Source: an uncultured Oxalobacteraceae bacterium
GTDB taxonomy: Bacteria > Pseudomonadota > Gammaproteobacteria > Burkholderiales > Burkholderiaceae
Length of the DNA: 28,704 nucleotides
Direction: 5' to 3'
NCBI GenBank assembly: GCA_946480015.1
Contig: CAMLIL010000077.1
Location: forward strand, 1 to 28,704
Position numbers and translations under genes: made by a program. The number at the start of each line of letters is the position of its first letter. Position 1 is the first letter of the stretch. Under the pieces are notes generated by a model. It was not told where the DNA came from. It saw only the letters and a list, made by a program, of their open reading frames with translations, and ran no database searches. This document shows positions 8,310 to 15,991 of the stretch, in pieces.

Positions 8310-8543
8310 TCAATCTTCGTTCTTGATAATCCCGCGCACGTTCAGCGCCATCAGCCCAACGTTCAACGCGATCAGCGCCCACGCGTCCGCGCCCCAGCCC
8401 CAGGCGATCCACATCAGGTTCCCGACAATGAGCATGATGAACGCCACGACGCGCTCGTGCGCCCTGCGCGATCCCATCCACCACGCCGCCGCCAGGCTGA
8501 TCGCCATGGCCGGCCACTCCAGCAACGCGAACAATTCCACCAT
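8310..8543 (-). CDS. Small membrane protein downstream of ku
   Basis: The protein is 77 aa with about three hydrophobic segments (near residues 8-22, 32-50 and 52-68), a short basic loop (GSRRAHER), and a charged C-terminus (RGIIKNED). It is rich in Trp and Met, including WIAWGWG. It begins 3 nt after the ku stop codon, so it is almost certainly translated from the ku mRNA. It belongs to the uncharacterised small inner-membrane protein class, and I recognise no named family. The link to DNA repair is positional only. The start is fixed by the tight spacing and by the hydrophobic segment that begins right after it. Confidence 0.72.
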   Translation of the reverse strand: MVELFALLEWPAMAISLAAAWWMGSRRAHERVVAFIMLIVGNLMWIAWGWGADAWALIALNVGLMALNVRGIIKNED

Positions 8544-8546
8544 CCG

Positions 8547-9482
8547 TCAGGCCGCCTTGCGCTTGGTCGCTGCCGCCTTCTTCGCCGCCGGCTTGGCGGC
8601 CGCCTTTTTGGCCGGCGCCGCCTTCTTGGCCGCAGCCGGCTTGCGCGCCTTCGGAGCCGGCGTTTCCTCGGCCTCGGCCTTGCCGGGCTTCTTGCCGATA
8701 CTCTGCTGCAGCAGCGCCACCAGGTCGATCACGTTCCCGCTCGCAGCCGGCGCCTTCTCCTTGCCCGGCATGGTGATGGTCTTGGTCTGGTGCGCCGCGA
8801 CCTTTTCCTCGACGATCTTCATCACGTCTTCGCGGTAGGTGTCGTGGTACTGCTCCGGCTCCCAGTCCTCGCTCATGCCCTCGACCAGCGCCATCGCCAT
8901 CTTCAGCTCCTTGTCCGAAATGGCGGCCGCCTTCGAATCGGACGACGGAATCTTCAGTTCGCCCGGGTCGCGGATCTCGTCCGCGAAGCGCAGCGTATCG
9001 AGCACGATGGTGTCGCCCACGCACACCAGCGCGGCCAGGTGCTGCTTGACGCGGATGACCACCGTGGCGATGCCGACCTTGCCGGTGCTCTTGAGCGTTT
9101 CGCGCAGCAGCGCATACACCTTGTCGCCGCCCTTGCCGGGCGCGAGATAGTAGGGCTGCTCGTAATACAGCAGCGGCACCTCGGCCGCATCCACGAACGC
9201 CAGGATGTCGATGGTCTGGGTCGCCTCGACATTGGCGCGGCGCAGATCTTCCTCCGACAGCACCACGTACTCGCCGCTGCTGTACTCGTATCCCTTGACG
9301 ATGTCGTCCCAGGTCACTTCCTTGTTGTTGCCCTTGTTGTAGCGCTTGAAGCCGACCGGCGAAAAGTCGCGGCGGTCGAGCATGGTCAGGTCAAGCGAGT
9401 GCTCCCGCGTGGCCGGATACATCTCGACCGGAATGTGCACCAGGCCGAAGCTGATAGCGCCTTTCCATAAGCTGCGTCCCAT
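8547..9482 (-). CDS. ku: Ku-like end-binding protein of NHEJ
   Basis: Homodimeric ring protein that threads onto double-strand DNA ends and recruits LigD. The protein is 311 aa. The N-terminus MGRSLWKGAISFGLVHIPV is the classic bacterial Ku opening, and the Ku core beta-barrel runs to about residue 250 (for example KGYEYSSGEYVVLSEEDL near 75-92). The last 55 or so residues are a Lys/Ala-rich tail of KKAAPAKKAA-type repeats, like the basic tails known to bind DNA in other bacterial Ku proteins. The ribosome site GGGAGG directly follows the stop codon of the upstream SDR gene, whose 3' end is 15 nt away, so the two are one transcription unit, with the 77-aa membrane protein following. Together with ligD this gives a complete two-gene end-joining system. 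Confidence 0.97.
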   Translation of the reverse strand: MGRSLWKGAISFGLVHIPVEMYPATREHSLDLTMLDRRDFSPVGFKRYNKGNNKEVTWDDIVKGYEYSSGEYVVLSEEDLRRANVEATQTIDILAFVDAAEVPLLYYEQPYYLAPGKGGDKVYALLRETLKSTGKVGIATVVIRVKQHLAALVCVGDTIVLDTLRFADEIRDPGELKIPSSDSKAAAISDKELKMAMALVEGMSEDWEPEQYHDTYREDVMKIVEEKVAAHQTKTITMPGKEKAPAASGNVIDLVALLQQSIGKKPGKAEAEETPAPKARKPAAAKKAAPAKKAAAKPAAKKAAATKRKAA

Positions 9483-9497
9483 GTGCCGGTCCCTCCC

Positions 9498-10493
9498 TTA
9501 TTCGCCCACCGTGCCGGTCACCGGCAGCACCACGCCAGTGATATAGCTCGAACATACCGACGAGGCCAGGAACACGTACGCGGGCGACAGCTCTTCCGGC
9601 TGGGCCGGGCGCTTGTAGGTGGTGCTGGCGCCAAACTCGGCGATCTTGTCGGGCGACTGGTCGGCCGGGTTCAGCGGCGTCCACACCGGCCCCGGCGCCA
9701 CCGCATTGACGCGGATGCCATCCTCGATCAGGCTGGCCGCCAGCGACATGGTAAATGCGTGGATCGCCCCCTTGGTGGCCGAATAGTCGAGCAGCTTGGC
9801 CGAGCCTTTGAGCCCCGTCACCGAACCGCTGTTGATGATGGCCGAGCCGCGCTTGAGATAGGGCAGGGCCGCCTTGGCCATGTGGAAGTAGCCGTAAATA
9901 TTGGTGCGCATGGTTTCGTCGAAGCGCTCTTCGGTAATGTCGAGCAGGCTGCCGGCGTGCTCCTGAAAGGCGGCGTTGTTGACCAGGATGTCCAGGCGCC
10001 CGAAGTGCTGCACCACCTTTTCCACCGCGTCGGTGCAGAAGGCCATGTTCTTGACGTCGCCGGCGATGGTCAGGCAGCGCACGCCCTCGGCTTCGACATG
10101 GCGCTTGGTTTCCTCGGCGTCGTCATGCTCGTTCAGGTACAGCACGGCCACGTCTGCACCTTCGCGCGCGTACAGCACCGCCACCGCGCGCCCGATCCCC
10201 GAGTCGCCCCCCGTGACGATCGCCACCTGGCCTTCCAGCTTGCCGCTGCCCTTGTAGGCTTCAGCCAGAAAGCGCGGCTTGAGTTCCATCTGCGATTCGT
10301 GGCCGGGCTTGCTCAGGTGCTGCTGCGGCATGGGCGGCACCGGCTGCCTGATCTCGCTGGTCTGGATCGGGCCTTCGCTCTTTTGCTGGTTGCCGCCGGC
10401 ATCCTTCTGGTCCTGGCGGCTCTGGATGGCGCGCTGCTGGTTCGCTACCTCGTCGACCCCGCGCGCGTATTGGTTTTCCTCTGGTATTGCCAT
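9498..10493 (-). CDS. SDR family oxidoreductase with N-terminal extension (YghA/GSP39-like)
   Basis: NAD(P)-dependent short-chain dehydrogenase of unknown substrate, 331 aa. An unusual polar, Gln/Pro-rich N-terminal extension of about 85 residues precedes the Rossmann domain. The cofactor loop TGGDSGIG lies at 94-101, NNAA at 172-175, the catalytic Ser at about 222-224, and Y237-x3-K241 in YSATKG. The C-terminal phrase AYVFLASSVCSSYITG is typical of the group that includes E. coli YghA and Bacillus general stress protein 39. The start has two adjacent ATGs (10496 and 10493); AGGAG at 10500-10504 is 6 nt from the second, which I prefer. It is the first gene of the SDR-ku-membrane protein operon. 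In stress-related loci such SDRs often accompany DNA-protection genes, but a role in repair is not shown here. Confidence 0.9.
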   Translation of the reverse strand: MAIPEENQYARGVDEVANQQRAIQSRQDQKDAGGNQQKSEGPIQTSEIRQPVPPMPQQHLSKPGHESQMELKPRFLAEAYKGSGKLEGQVAIVTGGDSGIGRAVAVLYAREGADVAVLYLNEHDDAEETKRHVEAEGVRCLTIAGDVKNMAFCTDAVEKVVQHFGRLDILVNNAAFQEHAGSLLDITEERFDETMRTNIYGYFHMAKAALPYLKRGSAIINSGSVTGLKGSAKLLDYSATKGAIHAFTMSLAASLIEDGIRVNAVAPGPVWTPLNPADQSPDKIAEFGASTTYKRPAQPEELSPAYVFLASSVCSSYITGVVLPVTGTVGE

Positions 10494-10517
10494 CATGAGC
10501 TCCTTTCGGTGAACGAT

Positions 10518-10523
10518 AAAGTA
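10518..10523 (-). promoter_or_regulatory. Candidate -10 element for the SDR-ku operon
   Basis: On the minus strand the context is GAATACTTTATC, with TACTTT about 22 nt upstream of the SDR start. It resembles the CTATACTT type of extended -10 favoured by the stationary-phase sigma factor RpoS, and no good -35 hexamer was found at the right distance. RpoS control would fit a GSP39-like SDR and Ku, but this is inference from a short motif. Confidence 0.25.
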
Positions 10524-10636
10524 TTCGCGCACCTGCGCCAGTCCACCGTGCGGTCCCACACACAGCGCGTGGATTGGTGTTTGCGAGCTACGTGCTTTAT
10601 GGCAAACTAGCCGGAGCTAGATACAAAGGAGAGGTA

Positions 10637-12049
10637 ATGTCGCAGCAGGTGGGGGTTTTTCTCAATCCGGTAGCACAGCGTCGCGTTGATTTTCAGAATT
10701 TATGCGGCGCGCGTTTCGGCCGGCTGTTTCTTGCCGACGGCTCCGAGCAGGCCAGCGAACTGCTGGCCCAGCAGCACACCGATCTGCTGGTGATCGACCT
10801 GGAACGCTTCGACCGCAGCTTTGACCTGGCGGCGCTGGGCGCGCTGGTCGGCGCCCGCGCCGGGGCCCGCACGCTGCTGCTGTGCCCCTTCACCAACTGC
10901 GGCTGGCTGCCCGACCTGCTGGCGTTCGGGCCGGCGGCCTACGCCATCACGCCCATTGCCGACGATGAGCTGTGCGAACTGGTCGACCAGCAGCTCGCTG
11001 GCCTGCCGGCGCCGCAGGCGGATGCGGCGGCTTTGCTGGCCGCGCGCGACCGCCTGCAGTCGGCCCTGTACGCCAGCGACGACAGCCACAGCGCGGCCGA
11101 GCAGGTGTGCGCGGCCCTGAGCGGCCACGACGGCGTTATGCAGGCGGCGCTGTTCCTGCGCGCCGGGGAGGACGAGCTGTTTCTGGCCGCCCAGCACTCG
11201 ACCAGTCACTTCAACCTGGTACAGATCCTCAACCGCAGCGACCGGCTGCTGCAGTCGCCGCTGCGCCATGTGCTGCCCGGCCTGCTGGCGGCCTGCTCGG
11301 GCGAAATGGCCCTGCTGGACGCGCCTGCCAAGGCCGGGGACCCGGAACTGGCGCTGACCCTGCTCGACCGCGGCGTCGAGATGATCCTGGGCGTGCCGCT
11401 GGGCGGCGAGGCCGGGGCGCTGTGCCTGATGTTCAACGCGCGCCGCCAGTTCGCCCCCGGCGAGATCCGCGCCTTCGTGGCGCAGGCCCAGCTGGCCGGC
11501 GCCGCATTGGCGATGGAAGCGCTGCGGCGCGAAAACGTTCAGCTGCGCGGCCAGCTGGCCCACCTGGCCACCGTCGACGCGCTGACCGGCGTGTGCAACC
11601 GCCGCCATGGCGAACATCTGCTTGAACAGGAAATCCGCCGCGCGCGCCGCTACAAGCTGCCGGTGGCGCTGATCGCTTTCGACATCGACCGCTTCAAGGC
11701 CATTAACGACCAGTTCGGCCACCCGGTCGGCGACATCGCCCTGTGCACCCTGGCCGACGTGACCAGGGGGGCGCTGCGCGGCAGCGATATTCTGGTGCGC
11801 TCGGGCGGCCAGGAGTTTCTCGTCATCGCCCCGCACACCAGCGCCATCGACGCGCTCAAGATGGCCGAGAAAGTCCGCATGACGATCGCCGAGACCGAGA
11901 TCCCCGGCTGCGACCGCGTCACCGTCAGCCTGGGCGTGGCACAGGTGGCCGACCAGGAAGGCGCCGATGCGCTGATGGTCCGGGTCAGCACCGCGCTGGC
12001 GCGCGCCAAGCGTGCCGGGCGCAATTGCGTCGAACTGGCGATGCTCTGA
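10637..12049 (+). CDS. Receiver-like/GAF/GGDEF protein with degenerate GGQEF motif
   Basis: Putative cyclic-di-GMP signalling protein, 470 aa. Residues 1-120 resemble a response-regulator receiver fold (LVIDLERFD, then LLCPF), but the usual KP lysine is replaced (AITPI), suggesting a pseudo-receiver. Residues 140-295 look like a GAF-type sensor, then a short coiled coil (EALRRENVQLRGQL) leads to the GGDEF domain (310-470). That domain has DALTGVCNRR at 314-323 and FDIDRFKAINDQFGH, and an inhibitory-site RxxD (R381-G-S-D384) exactly five residues before the signature. The signature reads SGGQEF, with Gln392 (codon 11810-11812) where Asp/Glu normally binds metal. It may be weak or inactive as a diguanylate cyclase. 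The start ATG at 10637 follows AAGGAGAGG. It lies 4 nt ahead of the SulP transporter gene. No transmembrane segment was seen. Confidence 0.9.
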   Translation: MSQQVGVFLNPVAQRRVDFQNLCGARFGRLFLADGSEQASELLAQQHTDLLVIDLERFDRSFDLAALGALVGARAGARTLLLCPFTNCGWLPDLLAFGPAAYAITPIADDELCELVDQQLAGLPAPQADAAALLAARDRLQSALYASDDSHSAAEQVCAALSGHDGVMQAALFLRAGEDELFLAAQHSTSHFNLVQILNRSDRLLQSPLRHVLPGLLAACSGEMALLDAPAKAGDPELALTLLDRGVEMILGVPLGGEAGALCLMFNARRQFAPGEIRAFVAQAQLAGAALAMEALRRENVQLRGQLAHLATVDALTGVCNRRHGEHLLEQEIRRARRYKLPVALIAFDIDRFKAINDQFGHPVGDIALCTLADVTRGALRGSDILVRSGGQEFLVIAPHTSAIDALKMAEKVRMTIAETEIPGCDRVTVSLGVAQVADQEGADALMVRVSTALARAKRAGRNCVELAML

Positions 12050-12053
12050 GCCG

Positions 12054-13706
12054 ATGCTGCATTGGCTGAGGCAGTACCGGCGCGCCTGGCTGGCCGGCGA
12101 TATTGGCGCGGGCGTGGTGGTGGCGCTGATGACCATCCCGCAGAGCATGGCGTACGCGCTGGTGGCCGGCCTGCCGCCGGTGGCGGGCCTGTACGGCAGC
12201 ATCCTGCCGGCCCTGGCGTACGCGCTGTTCGGTTCGAGCATGGTTCAATCGGTCGGCCCGGCCGCGATCACCTCGCTGATGACGGCCGCCACGCTGGCAC
12301 CGTTCGCCGCGCCCGGCACCGGCCTGTACACGGTGCTGGCGGCGCAGCTGGCGTTCATGGCCGGCGCCGTGCTGGTGCTGTGCGCCCTGTTGCGGGTCGG
12401 CTTCCTGGCCAATTTCTTTTCGCGCCCGGTGATGAGCGGCTTTTCCTTCGCGGTGGCGCTGGTGATCGTGTACGGCCAGCTGACGCCCCTGGTGGGCGGC
12501 CAGCTGCTGCATCCACACGGCCCCAGCGCAGCCATCGGCATCGGCGCGCTGGCCTTGCTGCTGCTGGCGAAGCGTTTTCTGGCGCCGCTGCTGGCCGCCT
12601 GCGGCCTGTCGGAGGGAACCGCCGTGATCGGCGCGCGCCTGGCGCCCATGCTGCTGGTGATCGGCGGCACCGCGCTGGTGACGCTGCTGCATCTGGATGG
12701 CGCCGGGGTCAAGGTCACCGGCCCGGTGCCGGGCGGCCTGCCGACGCTCAATCTGGCCAGCTCCGCGCCGCACTGGCGCACCCTGGCCCAGCCGGCGCTG
12801 CTGGTGGGCTTCATGATTTTCCTGATCAGCATGTCGGCGGCCCAGACCCTGGCGCTCAAACGCCAGGAAAAGCTGCGCAGTAATGCCGAGCTGCTCGGCC
12901 TGGGTGCGGCCAACCTGGCCAGCGCACTGTCGGGCGCTTTCCCGGTCACCGGCAGCATTTCGCGCTCGGCCGTCAATTTCGCGGCCGGTGCGCGCACCCC
13001 GCTGGCCAGCGTGGTCAGCGCGCTGCTGCTGGTGGGCGCGCTGATGGCGCCGACCGGCTGGCTGGCGCTGCTGCCGTTGCCGGTGCTGGCCGCCACCATC
13101 ATCGTCGCGGTGCTGGGCATGCTGGAAGTGGCGACCCTGCGCACCGCCTGGACCTATGACCGCGGCGATGCGCTGGCCTGGCTGGCCACGGCGGGCGGGG
13201 TAGTCGCGCTGGGCGTGCAGGCCGGGGTGGTGGTGGGCGTGGCGCTGTCGATGGGCACCCTGATCTGGCGCGCCAGCCGTCCCAACATCGTGGTGCTGGG
13301 ACGCATCGCCGGCAGCGAACACTTCCGCGATATCGAGCGCTACGACGGCGCCACTTCGCCGCACGTGCTGATGCTGCGGATCGATGCCAACCTGTTCTTC
13401 GGGAACGTCGAAGCCGTCAACCAGCGCATCGAGGACGAGCTGGCGGCACGTCCGCGGCTGCGCCATCTGGTGCTGGTGATGAGCGCCATCAGTTCGATCG
13501 ACACCTCGGCCCTGTTTGCGCTGGGGGAGTTGAACCAGATGCTGGGCCGGCGCGGCGTCCAGCTGCATTTTGCCGAGGTCAAGGGGCCGGTGCTGGACCG
13601 GCTCAAGACCAGCGCGCTGCTGTCCGCGCTGACCGGCGCGGTCTTCCTGAGCGCGCTGATGGCCTTCGAGCGCCTGGCCCGGGAGACTGGAGTGGAAGGG
13701 CGATGA
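12054..13706 (+). CDS. SulP family anion transporter with C-terminal STAS domain
   Basis: Inner-membrane anion transporter, 550 aa, of the SulP/SLC26 family; relatives carry sulfate, bicarbonate or dicarboxylates. The N-terminal signature is intact (ALMTIPQSMAYALVAGLPPVAGLYGS, split here as TIPQSMAYA and PPVAGLYGS, residues 27-49), followed by about 12-14 hydrophobic segments to residue 410. A STAS domain (about 430-545) carries the ISSIDTSAL segment, where the D-T/S-S triad matches the regulated serine region of SpoIIAA-like domains. The ATG at 12054 is 4 nt after the stop of the GGDEF gene and has no strong ribosome site, so translational coupling is likely. A longer frame reaches back into the GGDEF gene but lacks support. 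The substrate cannot be chosen from sequence alone. No carbonic anhydrase or sulfate-assimilation gene lies nearby. Confidence 0.93.
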   Translation: MLHWLRQYRRAWLAGDIGAGVVVALMTIPQSMAYALVAGLPPVAGLYGSILPALAYALFGSSMVQSVGPAAITSLMTAATLAPFAAPGTGLYTVLAAQLAFMAGAVLVLCALLRVGFLANFFSRPVMSGFSFAVALVIVYGQLTPLVGGQLLHPHGPSAAIGIGALALLLLAKRFLAPLLAACGLSEGTAVIGARLAPMLLVIGGTALVTLLHLDGAGVKVTGPVPGGLPTLNLASSAPHWRTLAQPALLVGFMIFLISMSAAQTLALKRQEKLRSNAELLGLGAANLASALSGAFPVTGSISRSAVNFAAGARTPLASVVSALLLVGALMAPTGWLALLPLPVLAATIIVAVLGMLEVATLRTAWTYDRGDALAWLATAGGVVALGVQAGVVVGVALSMGTLIWRASRPNIVVLGRIAGSEHFRDIERYDGATSPHVLMLRIDANLFFGNVEAVNQRIEDELAARPRLRHLVLVMSAISSIDTSALFALGELNQMLGRRGVQLHFAEVKGPVLDRLKTSALLSALTGAVFLSALMAFERLARETGVEGR

Positions 13707-13727
13707 TGTCCGGCTCCGTGCGGTACA

Positions 13728-13904
13728 TCAGACTCCCAGGTGCTGCTTGACGTTCTTGATCGCCGGCCCGGCCGCCATCACCGCTTCCACCAGCTGCTCT
13801 TCGGTGATGCCGAGTTCGCGGGTCCAGTAGTCGACTTCCCATTTTTCATGCACGTTGATTGAACTGCGGTCCTGCGGACCGCGATTTTGCAGGTTGTCGG
13901 ACAT
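13728..13904 (-). CDS. Small DUF3606 family protein
   Basis: Short gene of 58 codons, convergent to SulP with a 21-nt gap. The translation begins MSDNLQNRGPQDRSSINVHE and continues with KWEVDYWTRELGI, then EEQLVEAV and IKNVKQHLGV. This is the DUF3606 pattern (RGPQDR.RINVHE.WEV.YWT.ELG), a small domain common in Proteobacteria whose role is unknown. AGGAGA lies 6-10 nt upstream of the ATG. The protein is small, charged and cytosolic, with no cysteines. It could be overlooked because it is under 60 aa and overlaps longer spurious frames. It sits alone, facing away from the AT-rich region upstream of the DUF1302 gene. Confidence 0.82.
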   Translation of the reverse strand: MSDNLQNRGPQDRSSINVHEKWEVDYWTRELGITEEQLVEAVMAAGPAIKNVKQHLGV

Positions 13905-14008
13905 GATTTCGTCTCCTGTGATACGAAATACCCAGCATAGGTGAGCATGGTTTGTGCTTCTGTTCGGTATCGCACATGGCGGGACAAAATGTAACCGATA
14001 TTCACATT

Positions 14009-14043
14009 ATTGATTATCAATCGTTCAACGCATGAGCTAAAAT
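14009..14043 (+). promoter_or_regulatory. AT-rich dyad and candidate promoter upstream of the DUF1302 gene
   Basis: ATTGAT-T-ATCAAT (14009-14021) is a perfect 6-bp-arm dyad in a row of only 35% GC (21 of 60 bases). The minus-strand reading TGATAATCA equals the centre of the E. coli Fur-box consensus, so an iron regulator is one possibility. A weak promoter can be drawn as TTATCA (14014-14019), an 18-nt spacer and TAAAAT (14038-14043), which would place the dyad over the -35 region. The whole gap 13905-14106 has no coding content. Confidence 0.35.
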
Positions 14044-14106
14044 GCGCATTTGCGTGATGATAGCGCTTCCATCCATTCGGCATAGTCCGTTTCACGACTT
14101 GAAAAA

Positions 14107-15873
14107 ATGACGATCAACCGGACTTTGCTGCTGGCCGCGGCGCTGCCTGTGTGCTGGGCGGGAGACGCTCGCGCCGTCGACTTCAGCGCCAGCGGGCGCA
14201 TCGGTTTCGGCCTGACGGTGCGGACCGAGGCGGCCAATCCCCTGATGCTGGTGCCGTACAACGCCCAGGCCATGGGCCTGGAAGGCCTGGCAGTGAGCGG
14301 ACAGAATACCGACGACGCCAATAACAACTATCGCAAGGGCGATACGGTCAGCCGCGTGCTGAAGGGCTACCTCGATGTGCGTGCCAGCGCCGGCAGCGCC
14401 AGCGCCCTGGTGCGCGTGAAAGCGTGGAACGATTTCGCCTTGCGCGACGACCGGCGCCCATGGGGCAACAACCCGAACGGCTACACGCCCGACACGCCGC
14501 TGAGCGATGCCGGCGCGGGCCGGCTGGGGCGCTTTTCCGGCATCGCCCTGGCCGACGCCTATGTGCAGGACACGCTGGCACTGGGCGATGCGCGGCTGTT
14601 CGTGCGCGCCGGCCGCCAGACGCTCAGCTGGGGCGAACGTTCCAGCGTCGGCGGTGGCCTGGCCGTGCTCAATCCGCTGGACTTGCCCGCGCTGCACCGT
14701 CCGGGCGCGGTGGCGGCGGAATTCCGGGTGCCGCAGCCGATGCTGTTCGCGCGGCTGGAAGCCGGCAAGACGGGGCTGGCCCTGGAAGGCTATTACCAGA
14801 CCGGCTTTCAGCCATCGACGCTGGACATGTGCGGCACTTTCTGGGCCCCCACCGATTACCTGGCCGACGGCTGCACTCGGGCCTACGTGGGCAGCGCTGC
14901 GGCCAACGACCGGGTGCGCCTGCGCAACGGTGCCTACATCAAGCGCATCGACAGTCCGGTTGCGGTCGACGGCGCCCAGTTCGGCCTGGGGGTGGTATGG
15001 AAGTCCAGCGCTCCGGGTACCGAAGTGGGGCTGTACCGCGCGCGCTATCACTCGGCCGTGCCGATACCCGGCCTGCGCAAGGCCGGCCGGGCTGGCCCCG
15101 GCGTGATCCCGGGCGACCCGGACGGTCTCAATCTGGCCTACTTCGGGGAGTATCCGCGCGGGATCGATCTGTATGCGGTGAGCGCCGTGCACCGGGCCGG
15201 CTCGCTGACCTGGTCGGGCGAGCTGGCCTACCGCCCCAACCAGCCGGTGCAGTTGCCGCCATCGGACGTGCTGACGCCGTTCCTGAGCCCCGCCTCGGCG
15301 GCGCTGCTGCGCGCCGACGCCAGTGCGGTGCCGCTGGGCGGGCTGTTTCACGGCTACGACCGCTTCCGGACCATGCAACTGCAGATGGCGCTGCACAAGG
15401 AGTTCGGCCTGGTCGCGGGCAGCACGGTCAGCGGCGGCGCGGAACTGGTGCTCAAGCACGTGGCGGGGCTGCCCGATCCGGCCGTGCGCCGGTATGGCCG
15501 CGCCGATGTCTACGGGCCGGGGCCGATCGCCGGCGTGTGCAATGCCAGTCCCGCCGCCGCGGCGCGCCAGTGCAGCCTCGACGGGTACGTCACGCCGACC
15601 GCGCTGGCCTACCGCCTGCGGCTGGAGGCGCGCTGGCGCGACGTCTTGCCGCGGCTCGGTGTGAGCGCCAGCGCCGTCTTCACGCACGACGTCAAAGGCT
15701 GGGCGTACGACTTCCTGATCAACCAGGGCCGGCGCAGCCTGAACCTCGGCCTGCAACTGCGCTACCGCGAGCGCTACTTTGCCGAACTGGCCTACGTGCC
15801 GGTATGGGGCGGCACCTACAACCACCAGGCGGACCGCGATTACATGACCGTCACGGCCGGCCTGACGTTCTGA
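14107..15873 (+). CDS. DUF1302 family outer-membrane protein
   Basis: The protein is 588 aa, the usual size for DUF1302. The signal peptide (MTINRTLLLAAALPVCWAGDARA, cleavage near residue 23) is followed by the typical start VDFSASGRIGFG. Beta-strand-like alternation runs throughout, and the C-terminus ends in an aromatic residue (MTVTAGLTF), a strong outer-membrane beta-barrel signal. Landmarks include AGRQTLSWGER near 168 and NPLDLPALHRPG near 186. Two cysteine pairs lie near 240-255 and 478-491, probably disulfide-closed loops. Family members often neighbour DUF1329 proteins and RND-like exporters and are suspected to move hydrophobic compounds, but neither partner is present here. No Shine-Dalgarno stands out before the ATG (GACTTGAAAAA). 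The gene is probably its own transcription unit behind the AT-rich dyad. Confidence 0.85.
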   Translation: MTINRTLLLAAALPVCWAGDARAVDFSASGRIGFGLTVRTEAANPLMLVPYNAQAMGLEGLAVSGQNTDDANNNYRKGDTVSRVLKGYLDVRASAGSASALVRVKAWNDFALRDDRRPWGNNPNGYTPDTPLSDAGAGRLGRFSGIALADAYVQDTLALGDARLFVRAGRQTLSWGERSSVGGGLAVLNPLDLPALHRPGAVAAEFRVPQPMLFARLEAGKTGLALEGYYQTGFQPSTLDMCGTFWAPTDYLADGCTRAYVGSAAANDRVRLRNGAYIKRIDSPVAVDGAQFGLGVVWKSSAPGTEVGLYRARYHSAVPIPGLRKAGRAGPGVIPGDPDGLNLAYFGEYPRGIDLYAVSAVHRAGSLTWSGELAYRPNQPVQLPPSDVLTPFLSPASAALLRADASAVPLGGLFHGYDRFRTMQLQMALHKEFGLVAGSTVSGGAELVLKHVAGLPDPAVRRYGRADVYGPGPIAGVCNASPAAAARQCSLDGYVTPTALAYRLRLEARWRDVLPRLGVSASAVFTHDVKGWAYDFLINQGRRSLNLGLQLRYRERYFAELAYVPVWGGTYNHQADRDYMTVTAGLTF

Positions 15874-15963
15874 TTGCGCGCACCCTGGCGGTGCATGGCG
15901 GCGATAATGGTGCGCCCGCGCCCTTCGTTTGTGCGCGGCATGCGCCAATCAGGTGCTGCATAC

Positions 15964-15979
15964 TGGCACATATCATGCT
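15964..15979 (+). promoter_or_regulatory. Candidate sigma-54 promoter of the urease operon
   Basis: TGGCAC-N6-TGCT with exact GG-N10-GC spacing matches the RpoN -24/-12 consensus (TGGCACG-N4-TTGCW) at all but two positions. NtrC/RpoN control is established for urease in several bacteria. The predicted transcription start near 15990 is only about 2 nt before the ureD ATG at 15992, so the mRNA would be almost leaderless. Either that is real or the motif is fortuitous. No clear NtrC site was recognised upstream. Confidence 0.45.
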
Positions 15980-15991
15980 AACTTGTCAGGC

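Noticed and set aside
12245..13568. Long minus-strand frames opposite the SulP gene (up to 527 codons).
   Set aside because: They are low-complexity Gln/Arg/His-rich translations that arise from antisense reading of GC-rich codons, with no ribosome site or domain.
14041..14050. Perfect 10-bp palindrome AATGCGCATT upstream of the DUF1302 gene.
   Set aside because: Short palindromes of this size are frequent by chance and it matches no operator I know; the nearby ATTGAT-T-ATCAAT dyad is the better candidate.
15874..15908. Sigma-70 promoter for ureD from TTGCGC and GATAAT.
   Set aside because: The spacing of 23 nt is too long for a normal -35/-10 pair.
14092..15948. A 618-codon minus-strand frame opposite the DUF1302 gene.
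   Set aside because: The plus strand has a signal peptide, barrel pattern and aromatic C-terminus, while the antisense translation shows no recognisable domain.
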